Source: Spiribacter salinus M19-40
Lineage (GTDB): Bacteria > Pseudomonadota > Gammaproteobacteria > Nitrococcales > Nitrococcaceae
DNA: 64,000 bases
Direction of reading: 5' to 3'
Assembly (NCBI RefSeq): GCF_000319575.2
Contig: NC_021291.1
Span: forward strand, 992,001 to 1,056,000
Positions 1-8,489 of this stretch are shown here, piece by piece (within the stretch, counting starts at the first letter, position 1; each line of letters opens with the position of its first letter). Under the pieces are notes generated by a model. It was not told where the DNA came from and ran no database searches. It worked only from the letters and a program-made list of their open reading frames with translations. The position numbers and the translations under genes were made by a program.

Positions 1-1
1 T

Positions 2-424
2 GATGCGGACGGCGCCGAGGAGGCAGAACCCACCGCAATTCTTGGCCGGCTGGGCTATTTCTTCGCCGATAACTTCGCGATCGAAAGCCGACTCGGATTC
101 GGCATGAGCGACGATGATATCCAGCTACTGGGTACCCGGGTCGATGTGGACGTTGATCAGCTTGCCGGGGTCTACGGCGTCGCCCATCTGCCCCTGGCAG
201 AAACATTTTCGCTGTATGGCCTGGCAGGATTCACTTATGGCGAGCTGTCAGCATCCGTCGATGGCTTCAGTCTCGATGACGATGACACCGACTTCTCCTA
301 TGGCGTTGGCGGTCAATTTGATGTCTCGGATAACGTCGCCGCTTTCGTCGAATGGGCACAGTACTTTGATGAGTCGGACTACGAGATCACCGGGGTAACG
401 GTTGGAGCAAACTTCAACTTTTAG
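2..424 (+). CDS. Outer-membrane beta-barrel protein, 3' part only
   Basis: The frame is open from base 2, so the start lies upstream of the window and only the last 140 residues are visible. These alternate hydrophobic and polar residues in short strands (SLYGLAGFTYGEL, FSYGVGGQFDV, VTVGANFNF) and end in phenylalanine, the usual C-terminal signal for outer-membrane barrel assembly. Loops are rich in Asp and Glu (DDDDTDF), as expected for a halophile surface protein. The pattern fits the small OmpA/OmpW-like 8-strand barrel group (OMP_b-brl). The function, whether structural or a small-molecule pore, cannot be told from this part. A good intrinsic terminator follows. The barrel assignment is fairly secure; the exact family is not. 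Confidence 0.7.
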   Translation, partial: DADGAEEAEPTAILGRLGYFFADNFAIESRLGFGMSDDDIQLLGTRVDVDVDQLAGVYGVAHLPLAETFSLYGLAGFTYGELSASVDGFSLDDDDTDFSYGVGGQFDVSDNVAAFVEWAQYFDESDYEITGVTVGANFNF

Positions 425-436
425 CCGGCAACCCAA

Positions 437-477
437 CCTGCAGGCCTGCCATGGAAGGCGGGCTTGCAGGCCCTTTT
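437..477 (+). terminator. Rho-independent terminator after the outer-membrane protein gene
   Basis: A 14-bp stem (437-450 with 457-470, including two G-U pairs) encloses a 6-base loop. It is followed by CCC and a four-T run at 474-477. It starts 12 bases after the stop codon of the barrel gene and separates it from the next operon. Confidence 0.75.
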
Positions 478-535
478 ACCGCGGCCTGGTAAGCTCGGAT
501 CAGCCAGATGTTCCGTCAGCAAACCGGGAAGGTGA

Positions 536-1087
536 ATGAAACGGGTTTCGATAATCCTTGGCCTGATCCTGATCACCGCGAGCGCCCTCGCCCAGAACGA
601 TCCGGTCACGGCCCTACGCGATGACGGCCATGTGCTGATGCTGCGGCATGCCATTGCCCCGGGCTTTGGCGACCCGGCTGAGTTCGATATCAACGACTGC
701 ACAACGCAACGCAACCTCTCCGAGGAAGGCCGGGCACAAGCGAGGTCGATTGGCGAGCGCCTGCGCGGCGCGGGCTTGAGTGACGTAGCGGTTTACACCA
801 GCGCGTGGTGCCGCTGCCGGGAGACCGCGGCCGAGATGGATCTGACCGAAGCTGAGCCCCACCCAGGGCTCAATAGCTTTTTCCAGGACCGCGAGCGGCG
901 CGATGAGATCGTTGCGGAATTACGGGATCTGCTCGCCGAACTCGCCGATGGCCCACCCGCGGTGCTTGTCACCCACCAGGTGAATATCCGCGCGATCACC
1001 GGCCAGGGTGTGCGATCCGGCGAAGGCCTGATCGTAAAGCTTGATGACGAGGGCTCAGTCCGCGTCGTCGGATCGCTCCAGCCGTGA
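536..1087 (+). CDS. Periplasmic histidine phosphatase family protein
   Basis: A 183-residue protein with an N-terminal signal peptide (MKRVSIILGLILITASALAQ), so probably exported to the periplasm. The mature part has the branch-1 histidine phosphatase hallmarks: the LRHA motif with R37 and nucleophile H38, and a second histidine in VTHQVNI near residue 148. The cluster TSAWCRCRETA matches the usual conserved block after the first beta-strands. Such proteins hydrolyse phosphomonoesters through a phosphohistidine intermediate; the substrate here is unknown. The stop codon overlaps the next gene's GTG start by 4 bases (GTGA), suggesting translational coupling. The start at 536 follows GGAAGG closely and gives a clean signal peptide. 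Confidence 0.8.
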   Translation: MKRVSIILGLILITASALAQNDPVTALRDDGHVLMLRHAIAPGFGDPAEFDINDCTTQRNLSEEGRAQARSIGERLRGAGLSDVAVYTSAWCRCRETAAEMDLTEAEPHPGLNSFFQDRERRDEIVAELRDLLAELADGPPAVLVTHQVNIRAITGQGVRSGEGLIVKLDDEGSVRVVGSLQP

Positions 1088-1536
1088 ATACCCGGCTGCC
1101 ACCCCCCATTATCCTGCTGCTCGCCGCCGGTGCCGTCTGGGGGATCGACTGGCTGGTGCCGGCGGCGCGGGTTAACGCACCGTGGCTAAGCACGAGCGCT
1201 CTGGCGCTGGCCGCCGCGGCTGGCACTGTGGTGCTAGTGGCAGCGGTGTGGTTTGCCCGGCAAAAGACCACGATCAATCCCCTGCACCCGGAGCGCGCCA
1301 GCCACCTGCTCACCACCGGGCCGTATGCGATCAGCCGTAACCCGATCTACCTCGCTGATGCGGCTCTGCTTCTTGCCTGGGCGCTGTGGCTCGGCAACGG
1401 CGCCGGAGTGCTCATGGTGCCGGTGTTTATGCGCACGCTCACCCGATTGCAGATCCGCCCCGAGGAGCAGGCCCTGGCGCTGAAGTTCGGTGAGGCCTAT
1501 CGCGACTACTGCCGCCGGGTCCGGCGATGGCTATAG
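1084..1536 (+). CDS. ICMT/PEMT-like membrane methyltransferase
   Basis: A 150-residue integral membrane protein with about four hydrophobic segments. The C-terminal half carries the signature of isoprenylcysteine carboxyl methyltransferase/phospholipid methyltransferase-like proteins: TTGPYAISRNPIYLADA (the RNPxY core), and later RPEEQALALKFGEAYRDYCRRVRRWL, the conserved EE and Y-x-x-Y tail. These enzymes use SAM at the membrane; bacterial members are mostly uncharacterised. It starts at GTG inside the stop of the phosphatase gene and overlaps the start of the EamA gene, so the three form one transcription unit. Family is clear; substrate is unknown. Confidence 0.8.
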   Translation: MNTRLPPPIILLLAAGAVWGIDWLVPAARVNAPWLSTSALALAAAAGTVVLVAAVWFARQKTTINPLHPERASHLLTTGPYAISRNPIYLADAALLLAWALWLGNGAGVLMVPVFMRTLTRLQIRPEEQALALKFGEAYRDYCRRVRRWL

Positions 1537-2495
1537 CCGCAAAAGACACGGGCCTGCGGCCGGACCGGGTCACGCTGGGCATCGCGCTGATGGTGGGGTT
1601 CACCATCTGCGCGCCGATGATCGACACCTTCGCAAAACTGAGCTCAGCCTACGTCGTGGTCGCGCAAATCGTCGCGGCGCGCTTTGTGATTCAGGCCACC
1701 CTGCTAATGCCCATGAGCGGGGTGTTTGGCTGGGCGCACCGCCCCGCCGGCCGTGAGGTGGCGCTGCAGTTCGCCCGCGCGGCGCTGATCCTGATTGCTA
1801 CGGGGTTTTTCGTGGCCGCCCTGGCGGTAATGCCGCTGGCTGATGCGGTGGCCATTTTCTTTGTCGAGCCGTTCATCCTGATCCTGCTCGGTGCGGCGTT
1901 TCTGCGCGAGCCGGTGGGCTGGCAGCGCCTGGTGCTGTGCCTGATCGGCCTGGGTGGTGCACTACTGGTTATCCAGCCGAACTTCGCCGCCCTGGGTCCA
2001 GCGGCGTTTCTGCCGCTGGGCACTGCGGTCACCTTTGCCTGCTACATGCTGCTCACCCGGGCCATGGCGCGGCGCATGCACCCGGTCACCCTGCAGACCT
2101 ATACCGCTGTTGCGGCGAGTCTGCTGATCCTGCCGCTGCTTGCGGCCGGGCACGGGATAGGCGTGGAGGCGCTCACCGTGCGCTGGCCCGATCCGGTGGT
2201 CTACTGGCTCTTACTCGGGGTGGGCGTTGCTTCGACCGTGGCGCACATCTTTGTGAGCTTTGCGCTGTCCATGGCACCGGCGGGCATCATTGCCCCTATT
2301 CAGTACCTCGAGATTGTGGCCGCGGCGGTGCTTGGCTACTGGATATTCGATGACTTGCCCGACCCCTGGGCGATGACCGGCATCGTGATCATCATGGCCT
2401 CGGGCATTGGTATTTATGCCCGTGAGCGGGCCATCGAGCGGCGGCTGCTGCTTGGGGAATCAGCGCATCAATCGCCGCGCGGGTCAACCGGATAG
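1527..2495 (+). CDS. DMT-superfamily (EamA) transporter
   Basis: A 322-residue, ten-helix membrane protein made of two EamA repeats. Helices are visible from MVGFTICAPMIDTFAK through the last helix MTGIVIIMASGIGIYARE. The repeat-typical segments ADAVAIFFVEPFILILLGAAFLREP (first half) and APIQYLEIVAAAVLGYWIFDDLPDPWAM (second half) occur at the expected places. Length is normal for the family. It probably exports a metabolite or amino-acid-like compound; no substrate can be deduced. The start overlaps the preceding methyltransferase by 10 bases and the end overlaps the convergent serine hydrolase gene by 12 bases. Confidence 0.88.
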   Translation: MAIAAKDTGLRPDRVTLGIALMVGFTICAPMIDTFAKLSSAYVVVAQIVAARFVIQATLLMPMSGVFGWAHRPAGREVALQFARAALILIATGFFVAALAVMPLADAVAIFFVEPFILILLGAAFLREPVGWQRLVLCLIGLGGALLVIQPNFAALGPAAFLPLGTAVTFACYMLLTRAMARRMHPVTLQTYTAVAASLLILPLLAAGHGIGVEALTVRWPDPVVYWLLLGVGVASTVAHIFVSFALSMAPAGIIAPIQYLEIVAAAVLGYWIFDDLPDPWAMTGIVIIMASGIGIYARERAIERRLLLGESAHQSPRGSTG

Positions 2496-3548
2496 CACAG
2501 CCGAGCATCGCAGTTCGGCAGAGCCCTCTTCCTCTATACCAGCTCGCACCAGTTCCTCCATAAACCCGTGCAAGGCGTCTCGATAACCCGTCCGCCCCGA
2601 GGGCTGGTTGGGGTCGGAAGTGATCACCGCGCTCAGCGCCAGTTCAGGAATGACATAGAGCATCTGCCCGCCATAGCCCCAGCCGTAATACCCGGTGAAC
2701 CCCCCAAAGTCACGAATGAACCAGCCATAGCCGTACCCATCATGGGTCCAGCGCGAGCGCCCTCTTATCTGCCAGCTGGCCTCTACCCAGCCATCGGGCA
2801 GCAGGCGTTCACCACTCGCGGTCACCCCGCCGCGACGATACAGCTCACCGAGCGCGAGCAAGGCCGCAGGCCGCATGGAAACCTGGTTACCACCAAAGGC
2901 AATACCTTGCGGGTCTTCCATCCAGTTGGCTACCTCAACCCCAGCCGGCGCCAGCCAGCGATTGGCGAGTGTATAGCTGGCCTCGCCGGTGCGGCGCTGC
3001 AGGATGGCCGAGAGCAAGTGACTGTTTCCGGTGGAATAGCGCATCTGTCCGCCGGGGCGGCCTTTCATTGGCCGATTGAGCACGCCCTCCACCCAATTCG
3101 GGCTGGCTACCCAGGCCCCATAATTCTGCCCGGACGTGCGCTCCAGGCCCGCTTGCATTGATAGCAGGTGGCCGATCGTCAACACATCTAGTGCGGGGTC
3201 GGGCTGAGGCGGTAATGACTCGGGCAAGGCCGAGCGGACGCGTTCATCTACCCCATCGATTACGCCACGCTGAATGGCGGCGCCCACCACCCCAGCCAGC
3301 AACGTCTTGGAGGCGGATTTCACATTGGTCGCGGCATGTGGTGATGCGCCGTGAAACCCTTCCGCGACCCGGGTTTGGCCATTCAGGGCGATGTGCAGCG
3401 TGCGCAGATTCTCAAACCGGCTCGCCGACGTCGCCGCTGCGGTGAGCTCGGCGTCATTCACTCGGCAATCAGCTGCCGCGACAGCTGTCGCCGTGGCCAG
3501 GGCCGTCAAAGCGGTGATCACCAGGACCCCTATGCGAAAACCCAGCAT
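2484..3548 (-). CDS. Serine hydrolase of the beta-lactamase / class C family
   Basis: A 354-residue exported protein with a signal peptide ending near ATAVAAA. It has the beta-lactamase-fold catalytic motifs: S78-A-S-K81 (SxxK nucleophile and base) and YSTGN starting at Y171. A glycine-rich WGYGGQM segment stands where penicillin-binding enzymes have the third motif (usually HxG or KTG). Low-complexity changes after the second motif are normal for the esterase/6-aminohexanoate hydrolase-like subgroup (DUF/PF00144). Likely activity is an esterase, amidase or D-amino-acid peptide hydrolase in the periplasm. I would not call it an antibiotic resistance enzyme. It is transcribed toward the EamA gene, overlapping its end. 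Confidence 0.82.
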   Translation of the reverse strand: MLGFRIGVLVITALTALATATAVAAADCRVNDAELTAAATSASRFENLRTLHIALNGQTRVAEGFHGASPHAATNVKSASKTLLAGVVGAAIQRGVIDGVDERVRSALPESLPPQPDPALDVLTIGHLLSMQAGLERTSGQNYGAWVASPNWVEGVLNRPMKGRPGGQMRYSTGNSHLLSAILQRRTGEASYTLANRWLAPAGVEVANWMEDPQGIAFGGNQVSMRPAALLALGELYRRGGVTASGERLLPDGWVEASWQIRGRSRWTHDGYGYGWFIRDFGGFTGYYGWGYGGQMLYVIPELALSAVITSDPNQPSGRTGYRDALHGFMEELVRAGIEEEGSAELRCSAVLSG

Positions 3549-3574
3549 TGCAGTGAACCCGGCAAAAACAGCCG

Positions 3575-4765
3575 TCAGGCGATCTGCTCCTGGCTCTCAG
3601 CAATCACGGCTCGGAAATGCCCCTGCGCCGCGGCGACACCCGACCCCGGCTCGATCGCCACGCCTAGATCCAGCAGCGCCATTTCGGCCGTGGCCAGGCC
3701 GCTCAGCAGCAGGGTCTCGGTCAGCTGGCCAAGGTGACCAATCCGGAACACCCGATCGCTGAGTGGGCCAAGGCCCACCCCAAAGCTAACGCCGTATCGC
3801 CGGTTCGCATGGGCAACCAGCTCAGCGGCACTGTGCGGCGCCGGCACATGAATGGCCGTGACGGTATCGGAGTAAAGCGCCGGGTGTTTCGCGCAAATCG
3901 GCAAACCCCAGGCCTCAGCCGCAGCCCGCACGCCGCCGGCGAGATGCGTGTGCCGGGCATACACCGCCGGCAGCCCCTCTTCCATCAGCATATCGACGCT
4001 CTCACGCAGCGCGCCAATCAGCCCAATCGCCGGTGTCCACGGGTAACTGTTGGCTCGTGAGGCCTTCAGCATGGGGCCAAGATCCAGATGCCCGCGGGGA
4101 TGAGTGCGCGCTGCCGCCTCCTGCTCCGCGCGCTCGCTGATCGCGACCACGGCGAGGCCCGTTGGGAGCATGAAGCCCTTTTGCGATCCGCTGACCGCCA
4201 CATCCACGCCCCAGTCATCCATATGAAAAGGCAGGGAGCCAATCGAGCTCACCCCATCAACGAACAGTAAGGCCGGATGCTGCTGCTGATCCATGGCCTG
4301 GCGGACTCGGCCAATATCACTGGTGACCCCGGTCGCGGTTTCGTTATGCACCGCCAGAACGGCCTTGATGGCGCCCTGTGTGTCCTCGGCAAGGGCCGAT
4401 TCCATTGCATCCATGGGGATGCCCTCGCCCCACTCCGCCTCGATCACATCAACGACCAAGCCCAGGCTGCGGGCCAGATCAATCCAGCGTTGCGAGAACA
4501 TGCCATGGCTGGTGGCCAGCACCCGATCCCCCGGAGCGAGCAGATTACTGAGCGCAACATCCCAGCCCGTGGTGCCACTGCCGGTGAACAGCACAACCTC
4601 ACCCTGTTCGGTGCCGAATACCGTTTTCAGGTCTTCGCGCAGCGGACCGAAAAACGCCTCGAACGCCTCCGTTCGGTGATCCCACGCCGGCCGGGCCATG
4701 GCCAAACGAATACGCTCCGGGATATTGGTGGGCCCCGGAATAAAAATCGGGTTTTGGCTTTGCAT
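3575..4765 (-). CDS. Serine/alanine--glyoxylate aminotransferase (class V, PLP)
   Basis: A 396-residue PLP enzyme. The N-terminal motif FIPGPTNIPERI and the PLP-lysine segment VSGSQKGF (K196), with D170 in FVDGVSSIGS, are diagnostic of the alanine-/serine-glyoxylate aminotransferase group. The enzyme moves an amino group onto glyoxylate to make glycine, using serine or alanine as donor. It may balance glyoxylate made by the DadA-like enzyme elsewhere in the window. I chose the ATG at 4765, preceded by GGAG, rather than the ATG at 4822: the upstream 19 residues are AT-rich and unlike the family. Donor preference (SgaA versus AGXT) cannot be read from sequence alone. Confidence 0.85.
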   Translation of the reverse strand: MQSQNPIFIPGPTNIPERIRLAMARPAWDHRTEAFEAFFGPLREDLKTVFGTEQGEVVLFTGSGTTGWDVALSNLLAPGDRVLATSHGMFSQRWIDLARSLGLVVDVIEAEWGEGIPMDAMESALAEDTQGAIKAVLAVHNETATGVTSDIGRVRQAMDQQQHPALLFVDGVSSIGSLPFHMDDWGVDVAVSGSQKGFMLPTGLAVVAISERAEQEAAARTHPRGHLDLGPMLKASRANSYPWTPAIGLIGALRESVDMLMEEGLPAVYARHTHLAGGVRAAAEAWGLPICAKHPALYSDTVTAIHVPAPHSAAELVAHANRRYGVSFGVGLGPLSDRVFRIGHLGQLTETLLLSGLATAEMALLDLGVAIEPGSGVAAAQGHFRAVIAESQEQIA

Positions 4766-4837
4766 GGGCGCTCTCACTCCGAAAAATATTTTAAATAGAT
4801 CGTAATAATGACTGACGGGCAACCCGTATTAATACCT

Positions 4838-5596
4838 TTAATTACCTGAATGATCGTCACTGTGACGCTCAGGCGATTCGCGGCGTCGTTGAAAGGCCTG
4901 AGGCCCAGGGTGCAGCACGTCGGTTTTTGTTTCGACGAATTCTGCCGCACGCAGGGCATTAAGCGGTTCTGCGAGACGAGCCTGCGCTGCTTCTGTAAGG
5001 CGCGGAAAGCAGATCGCGGCAAGCCCGTCATTCATGGCCTGTTCCGGCGCGACCGGCGCGTTAGCCAGGACCGCCCGAAAAAGCACGGTCTTGAGCTCAG
5101 CGTCGCTCACATAATCGAGCACCCGGGTCTTCTCTGGCGCCTCGGACCAGTCTCGATATCGGGGCTGGCGATACTGCGCTGGCGTGCCCGCAAAGGGCCC
5201 GGCTTGCTCAAGCCGTCCCGCCTGCGCCAGCGCATCCAGAATGGTCTGAATGCGCTCGCGAATGCGCCGACCCAGCCGGCCGACATCCGCAGCGTTCAGT
5301 AGCCGATCCGCCAGCACCTCAAAATGCACTGGGCCTTCTACTGCAACCGTGCACTCAATGGCCGCCTTTAGCCGGTCCTCGGGAATCGCGTGAAAATCCC
5401 CGAACCCGTCCAGCGCCAGGGTCTCTGGCGATACGGCAACATAAGGCGTGATCACGCCCAAATCGGGCGCCCAGGCGTGGGCCGGCTGGTTCCACCCAGG
5501 ATACAGGGCGTCGCCGGTTGCCGCCTGATCGGGCGCGCTCACGAGCTCCTCATAGAGGGCGATGACGCCGTCAAACCCACCATACGAGCGCATCAC
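4838..5596 (-). CDS. Uncharacterised protein with a possible winged-helix (DUF3320-like) segment
   Basis: A 252-residue soluble, acidic protein with no signal peptide or membrane helix. The middle part (about 85-150) reads PVHFEVLADRLLNAADVGRLGR followed by a helix and AQAGRLEQAGPF. This resembles the DUF3320-type winged helix attached to some helicases, but no helicase domain is present here. The C-terminal 25 residues are rich in Arg, Glu, Asp and His. The ATG at 5596 overlaps the end of the upstream gene (4 bases), so the two are co-transcribed. I cannot assign a function; the domain similarity is from memory and weak. Confidence 0.6.
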   Translation of the reverse strand: MMRSYGGFDGVIALYEELVSAPDQAATGDALYPGWNQPAHAWAPDLGVITPYVAVSPETLALDGFGDFHAIPEDRLKAAIECTVAVEGPVHFEVLADRLLNAADVGRLGRRIRERIQTILDALAQAGRLEQAGPFAGTPAQYRQPRYRDWSEAPEKTRVLDYVSDAELKTVLFRAVLANAPVAPEQAMNDGLAAICFPRLTEAAQARLAEPLNALRAAEFVETKTDVLHPGPQAFQRRRESPERHSDDHSGN

Positions 5597-6594
5597 GACT
5601 CCCCCTCCAGCTGAAGCTCGACGCCCAGGGCTCTGGGCAGTGCATCGAGCATTTCTTCTTGCAAAATGGTGCGCGGCCCGGCGGCAAGGCAGGCGTCATC
5701 CAGGGCCAGGAGGGCTTCAGCGCGCTGTGGGGGTGCCATTTTCTCGGCCCAGGCGGCGGCCAGCACAAACAACACGCCCAGCACGGCCGTTGGCGCGCGG
5801 GCCTCACGATCCGCGCCCAGCCACATGGTGATCTGCGCGCCCACGGTATCGAGATCATCGATCAGTGCGACAGCCACGGCACTGTCCGTGTCATCAAGGC
5901 CGGCTCGACGGGGCACGAATCGATCGTCGCCGCGGCCCAGCACCGTCAGGGTAAAGAGCAAACCGGCAAAGAGATCCCGCCGCGGTTCAGCGCTTAAGTC
6001 GATGCCCTGTTCCGCGAGGACGGCGGCGCCGGCTCGCTTGATCTCGTCAGTGCCCAGATTCAGTCGAACACGGTCCTGCCGGGCCTGTTCGATGCGGGCC
6101 AGCCCCCAGCCCGTCAACCGAGCGAGGCCATCGACCATCATCACGGTGCCGCGGGCGAGCAGCCGCAGCCCGCCGGCGACCGCGGTTAAGGCGAGATACA
6201 CCATCTGGATGGTGGCGGCCTTGTGCCCGCGCAACTGGACGCCGGCAAATTTCGCAGACGACCGGCCCGGCTTGATCCAGTTAAAGCTGCCCAGCGCCGT
6301 TTTGCTGGAAACCGTGACACCGGTTTTGGACAGATTAATCTTGGCGGCATCCGAGCCATAGCGGCCGCGTAGCACAAAGCGGCCATTCTGAAACGCGACC
6401 TGGGTATTCTTAGCCAATCGGGTGGACACCCGCACCCCATGATTGGTGTTGCCGGTCAGGTTGATGCCGGCCGCTCGGGTCTGCGCGCGCAACGACACAC
6501 CCCCTGTGCGGCTCGCGCGCAGATAGCGACCGCTATGCTCAATGCGCTTCTGGCGGCCGTCGGCATCCTTGTCGCCAACCTTCAAAAACCCCAT
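5593..6594 (-). CDS. Uncharacterised membrane-associated protein with DUF4236-like N-terminus
   Basis: About 333 residues from the ATG at 6594. The N-terminal ~100 residues are basic and strand-rich, with repeated short units such as INLTGNTNHG, INLSKTGVTVSS and FAGVQLRGHKAATIQ. These look like the SKTGV-type beta-structure of DUF4236 proteins. A hydrophobic stretch (MVYLALTAVAGGLRLLARGTVMM) follows, then a helical acidic domain with a second hydrophobic run (TAVLGVLFVLAAAWAE). An open frame continues upstream to 6843, but it would overlap the divergent lipoprotein gene and its composition changes, so I reject that extension. The start could also be a nearby GTG. It is translationally coupled to the gene ending at 4838. 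Function unknown. Confidence 0.6.
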   Translation of the reverse strand: MGFLKVGDKDADGRQKRIEHSGRYLRASRTGGVSLRAQTRAAGINLTGNTNHGVRVSTRLAKNTQVAFQNGRFVLRGRYGSDAAKINLSKTGVTVSSKTALGSFNWIKPGRSSAKFAGVQLRGHKAATIQMVYLALTAVAGGLRLLARGTVMMVDGLARLTGWGLARIEQARQDRVRLNLGTDEIKRAGAAVLAEQGIDLSAEPRRDLFAGLLFTLTVLGRGDDRFVPRRAGLDDTDSAVAVALIDDLDTVGAQITMWLGADREARAPTAVLGVLFVLAAAWAEKMAPPQRAEALLALDDACLAAGPRTILQEEMLDALPRALGVELQLEGES

Positions 6595-6669
6595 GGGCCC
6601 ATTCCATGTGACACTGCCTGACACTATCTTGACCGATTCGTGGTCTAACGCATAACAAGGAGGCGACCA

Positions 6670-7323
6670 TTGCTCAAACTTCCCCGCCAGAGTCTCAAGC
6701 GCCTGGCCACGCTCGCGCTCGCCAGTGCGGTGTTGGTCGGCTGCAAGGCCGATGAGGTCACTCTGCAAATTGACCTGACGCAGCTGCGCTCCGCGGCGGC
6801 CGGCAATGACACCGTTGTCGAGTTCGAAGCCACGTTCACGCATCCCCGGCCGCTGAACACCGAGCAGAGCGCTCAGGTGGACGATGTCTGGAGCACGGTC
6901 GGGCGCTATCTGACCATTTCGGATTTCACACGAGAGAACGTGGATGGCGGGCTACGCGTCACGGTGACGGCCGAACTACCGGTAGTGACCTCGCGCAGTG
7001 CCGAGCACGCCTATTTCCTGTCGTTCACCGAGTCGACGTCATTGGGCGGCTTTCATCGCGTTGCCCTGGAGACGGGTGAAGCCTTTGCCGCGCTTCAGTC
7101 CGCGCTCGCTTCGGTTAACTTTGCCCTTGATCTCGCTGAATTCCATCCGACCACGCTGGCGGTCACCGGGCGTTCATCGCGTCTGATCGCCCCGGCCGCG
7201 ATCGTGGATGACACCGCACACCTGCTCTACGACGCCGAACTGCAGGATACAGTGAACATCCAGCAGTCCGGCGGCGCCTTTGAAGACACAGGGGCCGGCT
7301 TTTTCGTCCGCATGGACGGCTAG
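6670..7323 (+). CDS. Uncharacterised lipoprotein
   Basis: A 217-residue protein starting at TTG (6670), supported by a perfect AAGGAGG ribosome site 7 bases upstream. The N-terminus is a lipoprotein signal: a basic start, a hydrophobic core (LATLALASAVL) and lipobox VGC with Cys at about residue 25. The mature part (ADEVTLQIDLTQLRSAAAG...) looks like a series of beta-strands with repeated D/E-rich turns. The predicted location is the periplasmic face of the inner or outer membrane. No family is recognised. It is divergent from the DUF4236-like gene, and its 3' end lies 3 bases from the convergent dehydrogenase. Confidence 0.75.
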   Translation: MLKLPRQSLKRLATLALASAVLVGCKADEVTLQIDLTQLRSAAAGNDTVVEFEATFTHPRPLNTEQSAQVDDVWSTVGRYLTISDFTRENVDGGLRVTVTAELPVVTSRSAEHAYFLSFTESTSLGGFHRVALETGEAFAALQSALASVNFALDLAEFHPTTLAVTGRSSRLIAPAAIVDDTAHLLYDAELQDTVNIQQSGGAFEDTGAGFFVRMDG

Positions 7324-7326
7324 CGC

Positions 7327-8358
7327 TTAGGCCGCGGTCAAAATCATCTTGATAGCCTTTTCATTGGCGGCATCGCCAAAGACGTCATAGGCCTTCTCGA
7401 TGTCATCCAGCGGGAAGTGATGCGTAATGAGACTTTTCGCATCGACACCGCCAGCCTCCAGTGTGCGCATCAGCACAGGGATGGTGTTGGTATTCACCAG
7501 GCCGGTACGCACCGTGACGTTCTTGATCCATAGATTTTCGAGGTGGAATTCGACACTGGTGCCATGGACGCCAATGTTGGCGATGTGCCCGCCGGCTTTG
7601 ACGATGCTCTGGCAGGTGTCAAACGTCTCAGGGATGCCAACGGCTTCCATCGCACAATCAACGCCCTCGCCATCGGTCATCTCCATGATCCGATCAACCG
7701 GGTCCGCACTAATCGTGTGGGTTGCCCCGAGCGCCTTGGCCGTCGCCAGGCGGTTTTCATCGGGGTCAATCATGATGAGCCGTGCGGGTGAGTAAAAGCG
7801 TGCGGTCAACAGCGCTGCCAACCCAATGGGCCCGGAACCGACGATGGCAACGGTATCCCCAAGGTTGACCTCGCCGTTCAGTGCGCCAATCTCGTGCCCC
7901 GTCGGGAGGATGTCACTCAGCATCACCGCGGCTTCGTCCTCAAGGCCTTCCGGCAGCTTGTACAGGCTGTTATCGGCATGCGGAATCCGAACTGCTTCGG
8001 CCTGGGTGCCGTCAATCCGGTGGCCCAGAATCCAGCCGCCATCTCGACACTGCGAGTACATGCCTTGTTTGCAGTAATCACAGCGTCCACAGGAGGTGAT
8101 GCACGAAATCAGCACACGATCACCCGGCTGCAACGTGGATACGCCATCACCGACTGACTCGACAATGCCCACGCCCTCGTGACCCAAGGTCCGGCCGGGC
8201 TCACAAGTGGGGACATCGCCCTTCAATATGTGCAGGTCAGTCCCGCAGATTGTGGTGTGTGTCATCCGCACGACCGCATCGGTCGGCTTTTCGACAACGG
8301 GCTGGGGTTTGTCCTCCCACTGGCGGGCGTTCGGGCCATGAAAAACCAAGGCTTTCAT
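7327..8358 (-). CDS. Zinc-dependent medium-chain alcohol dehydrogenase
   Basis: A 343-residue MDR-family NAD(P) oxidoreductase. It shows the catalytic zinc ligands C38 (TTICGTDLH) and H60-E61 (LGHEGVG), the four-cysteine structural zinc loop CGRCDYCKQGMYSQC, and a Rossmann fold with VGSGPIGLAALL. Sequence style is that of the zinc-dependent alcohol dehydrogenase family acting on small alcohols such as isopropanol or butanediol-like substrates. A very good GGAAGGAG site precedes the ATG at 8358. It is divergent from sufE. Substrate cannot be set from sequence. Confidence 0.88.
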   Translation of the reverse strand: MKALVFHGPNARQWEDKPQPVVEKPTDAVVRMTHTTICGTDLHILKGDVPTCEPGRTLGHEGVGIVESVGDGVSTLQPGDRVLISCITSCGRCDYCKQGMYSQCRDGGWILGHRIDGTQAEAVRIPHADNSLYKLPEGLEDEAAVMLSDILPTGHEIGALNGEVNLGDTVAIVGSGPIGLAALLTARFYSPARLIMIDPDENRLATAKALGATHTISADPVDRIMEMTDGEGVDCAMEAVGIPETFDTCQSIVKAGGHIANIGVHGTSVEFHLENLWIKNVTVRTGLVNTNTIPVLMRTLEAGGVDAKSLITHHFPLDDIEKAYDVFGDAANEKAIKMILTAA

Positions 8359-8489
8359 GAGGCATCTCCTTCCAATTGCACGACTTGTCGCCGTATTAAT
8401 TTAGACACTTGGAATGACGCTTCGTTTACCAGGCATAGCGCCCGAAGGGCGTGTTATCGTCGTGGGCACACATGAGCGCAGGAGCCGTG

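Noticed and set aside
8438-8452. Short GC stem (GCGCCC/GGGCG) before sufE
   Set aside because: Only 5-6 bp with a 3-base loop and no T-run, lying between divergent starts; too weak to call a terminator or operator.
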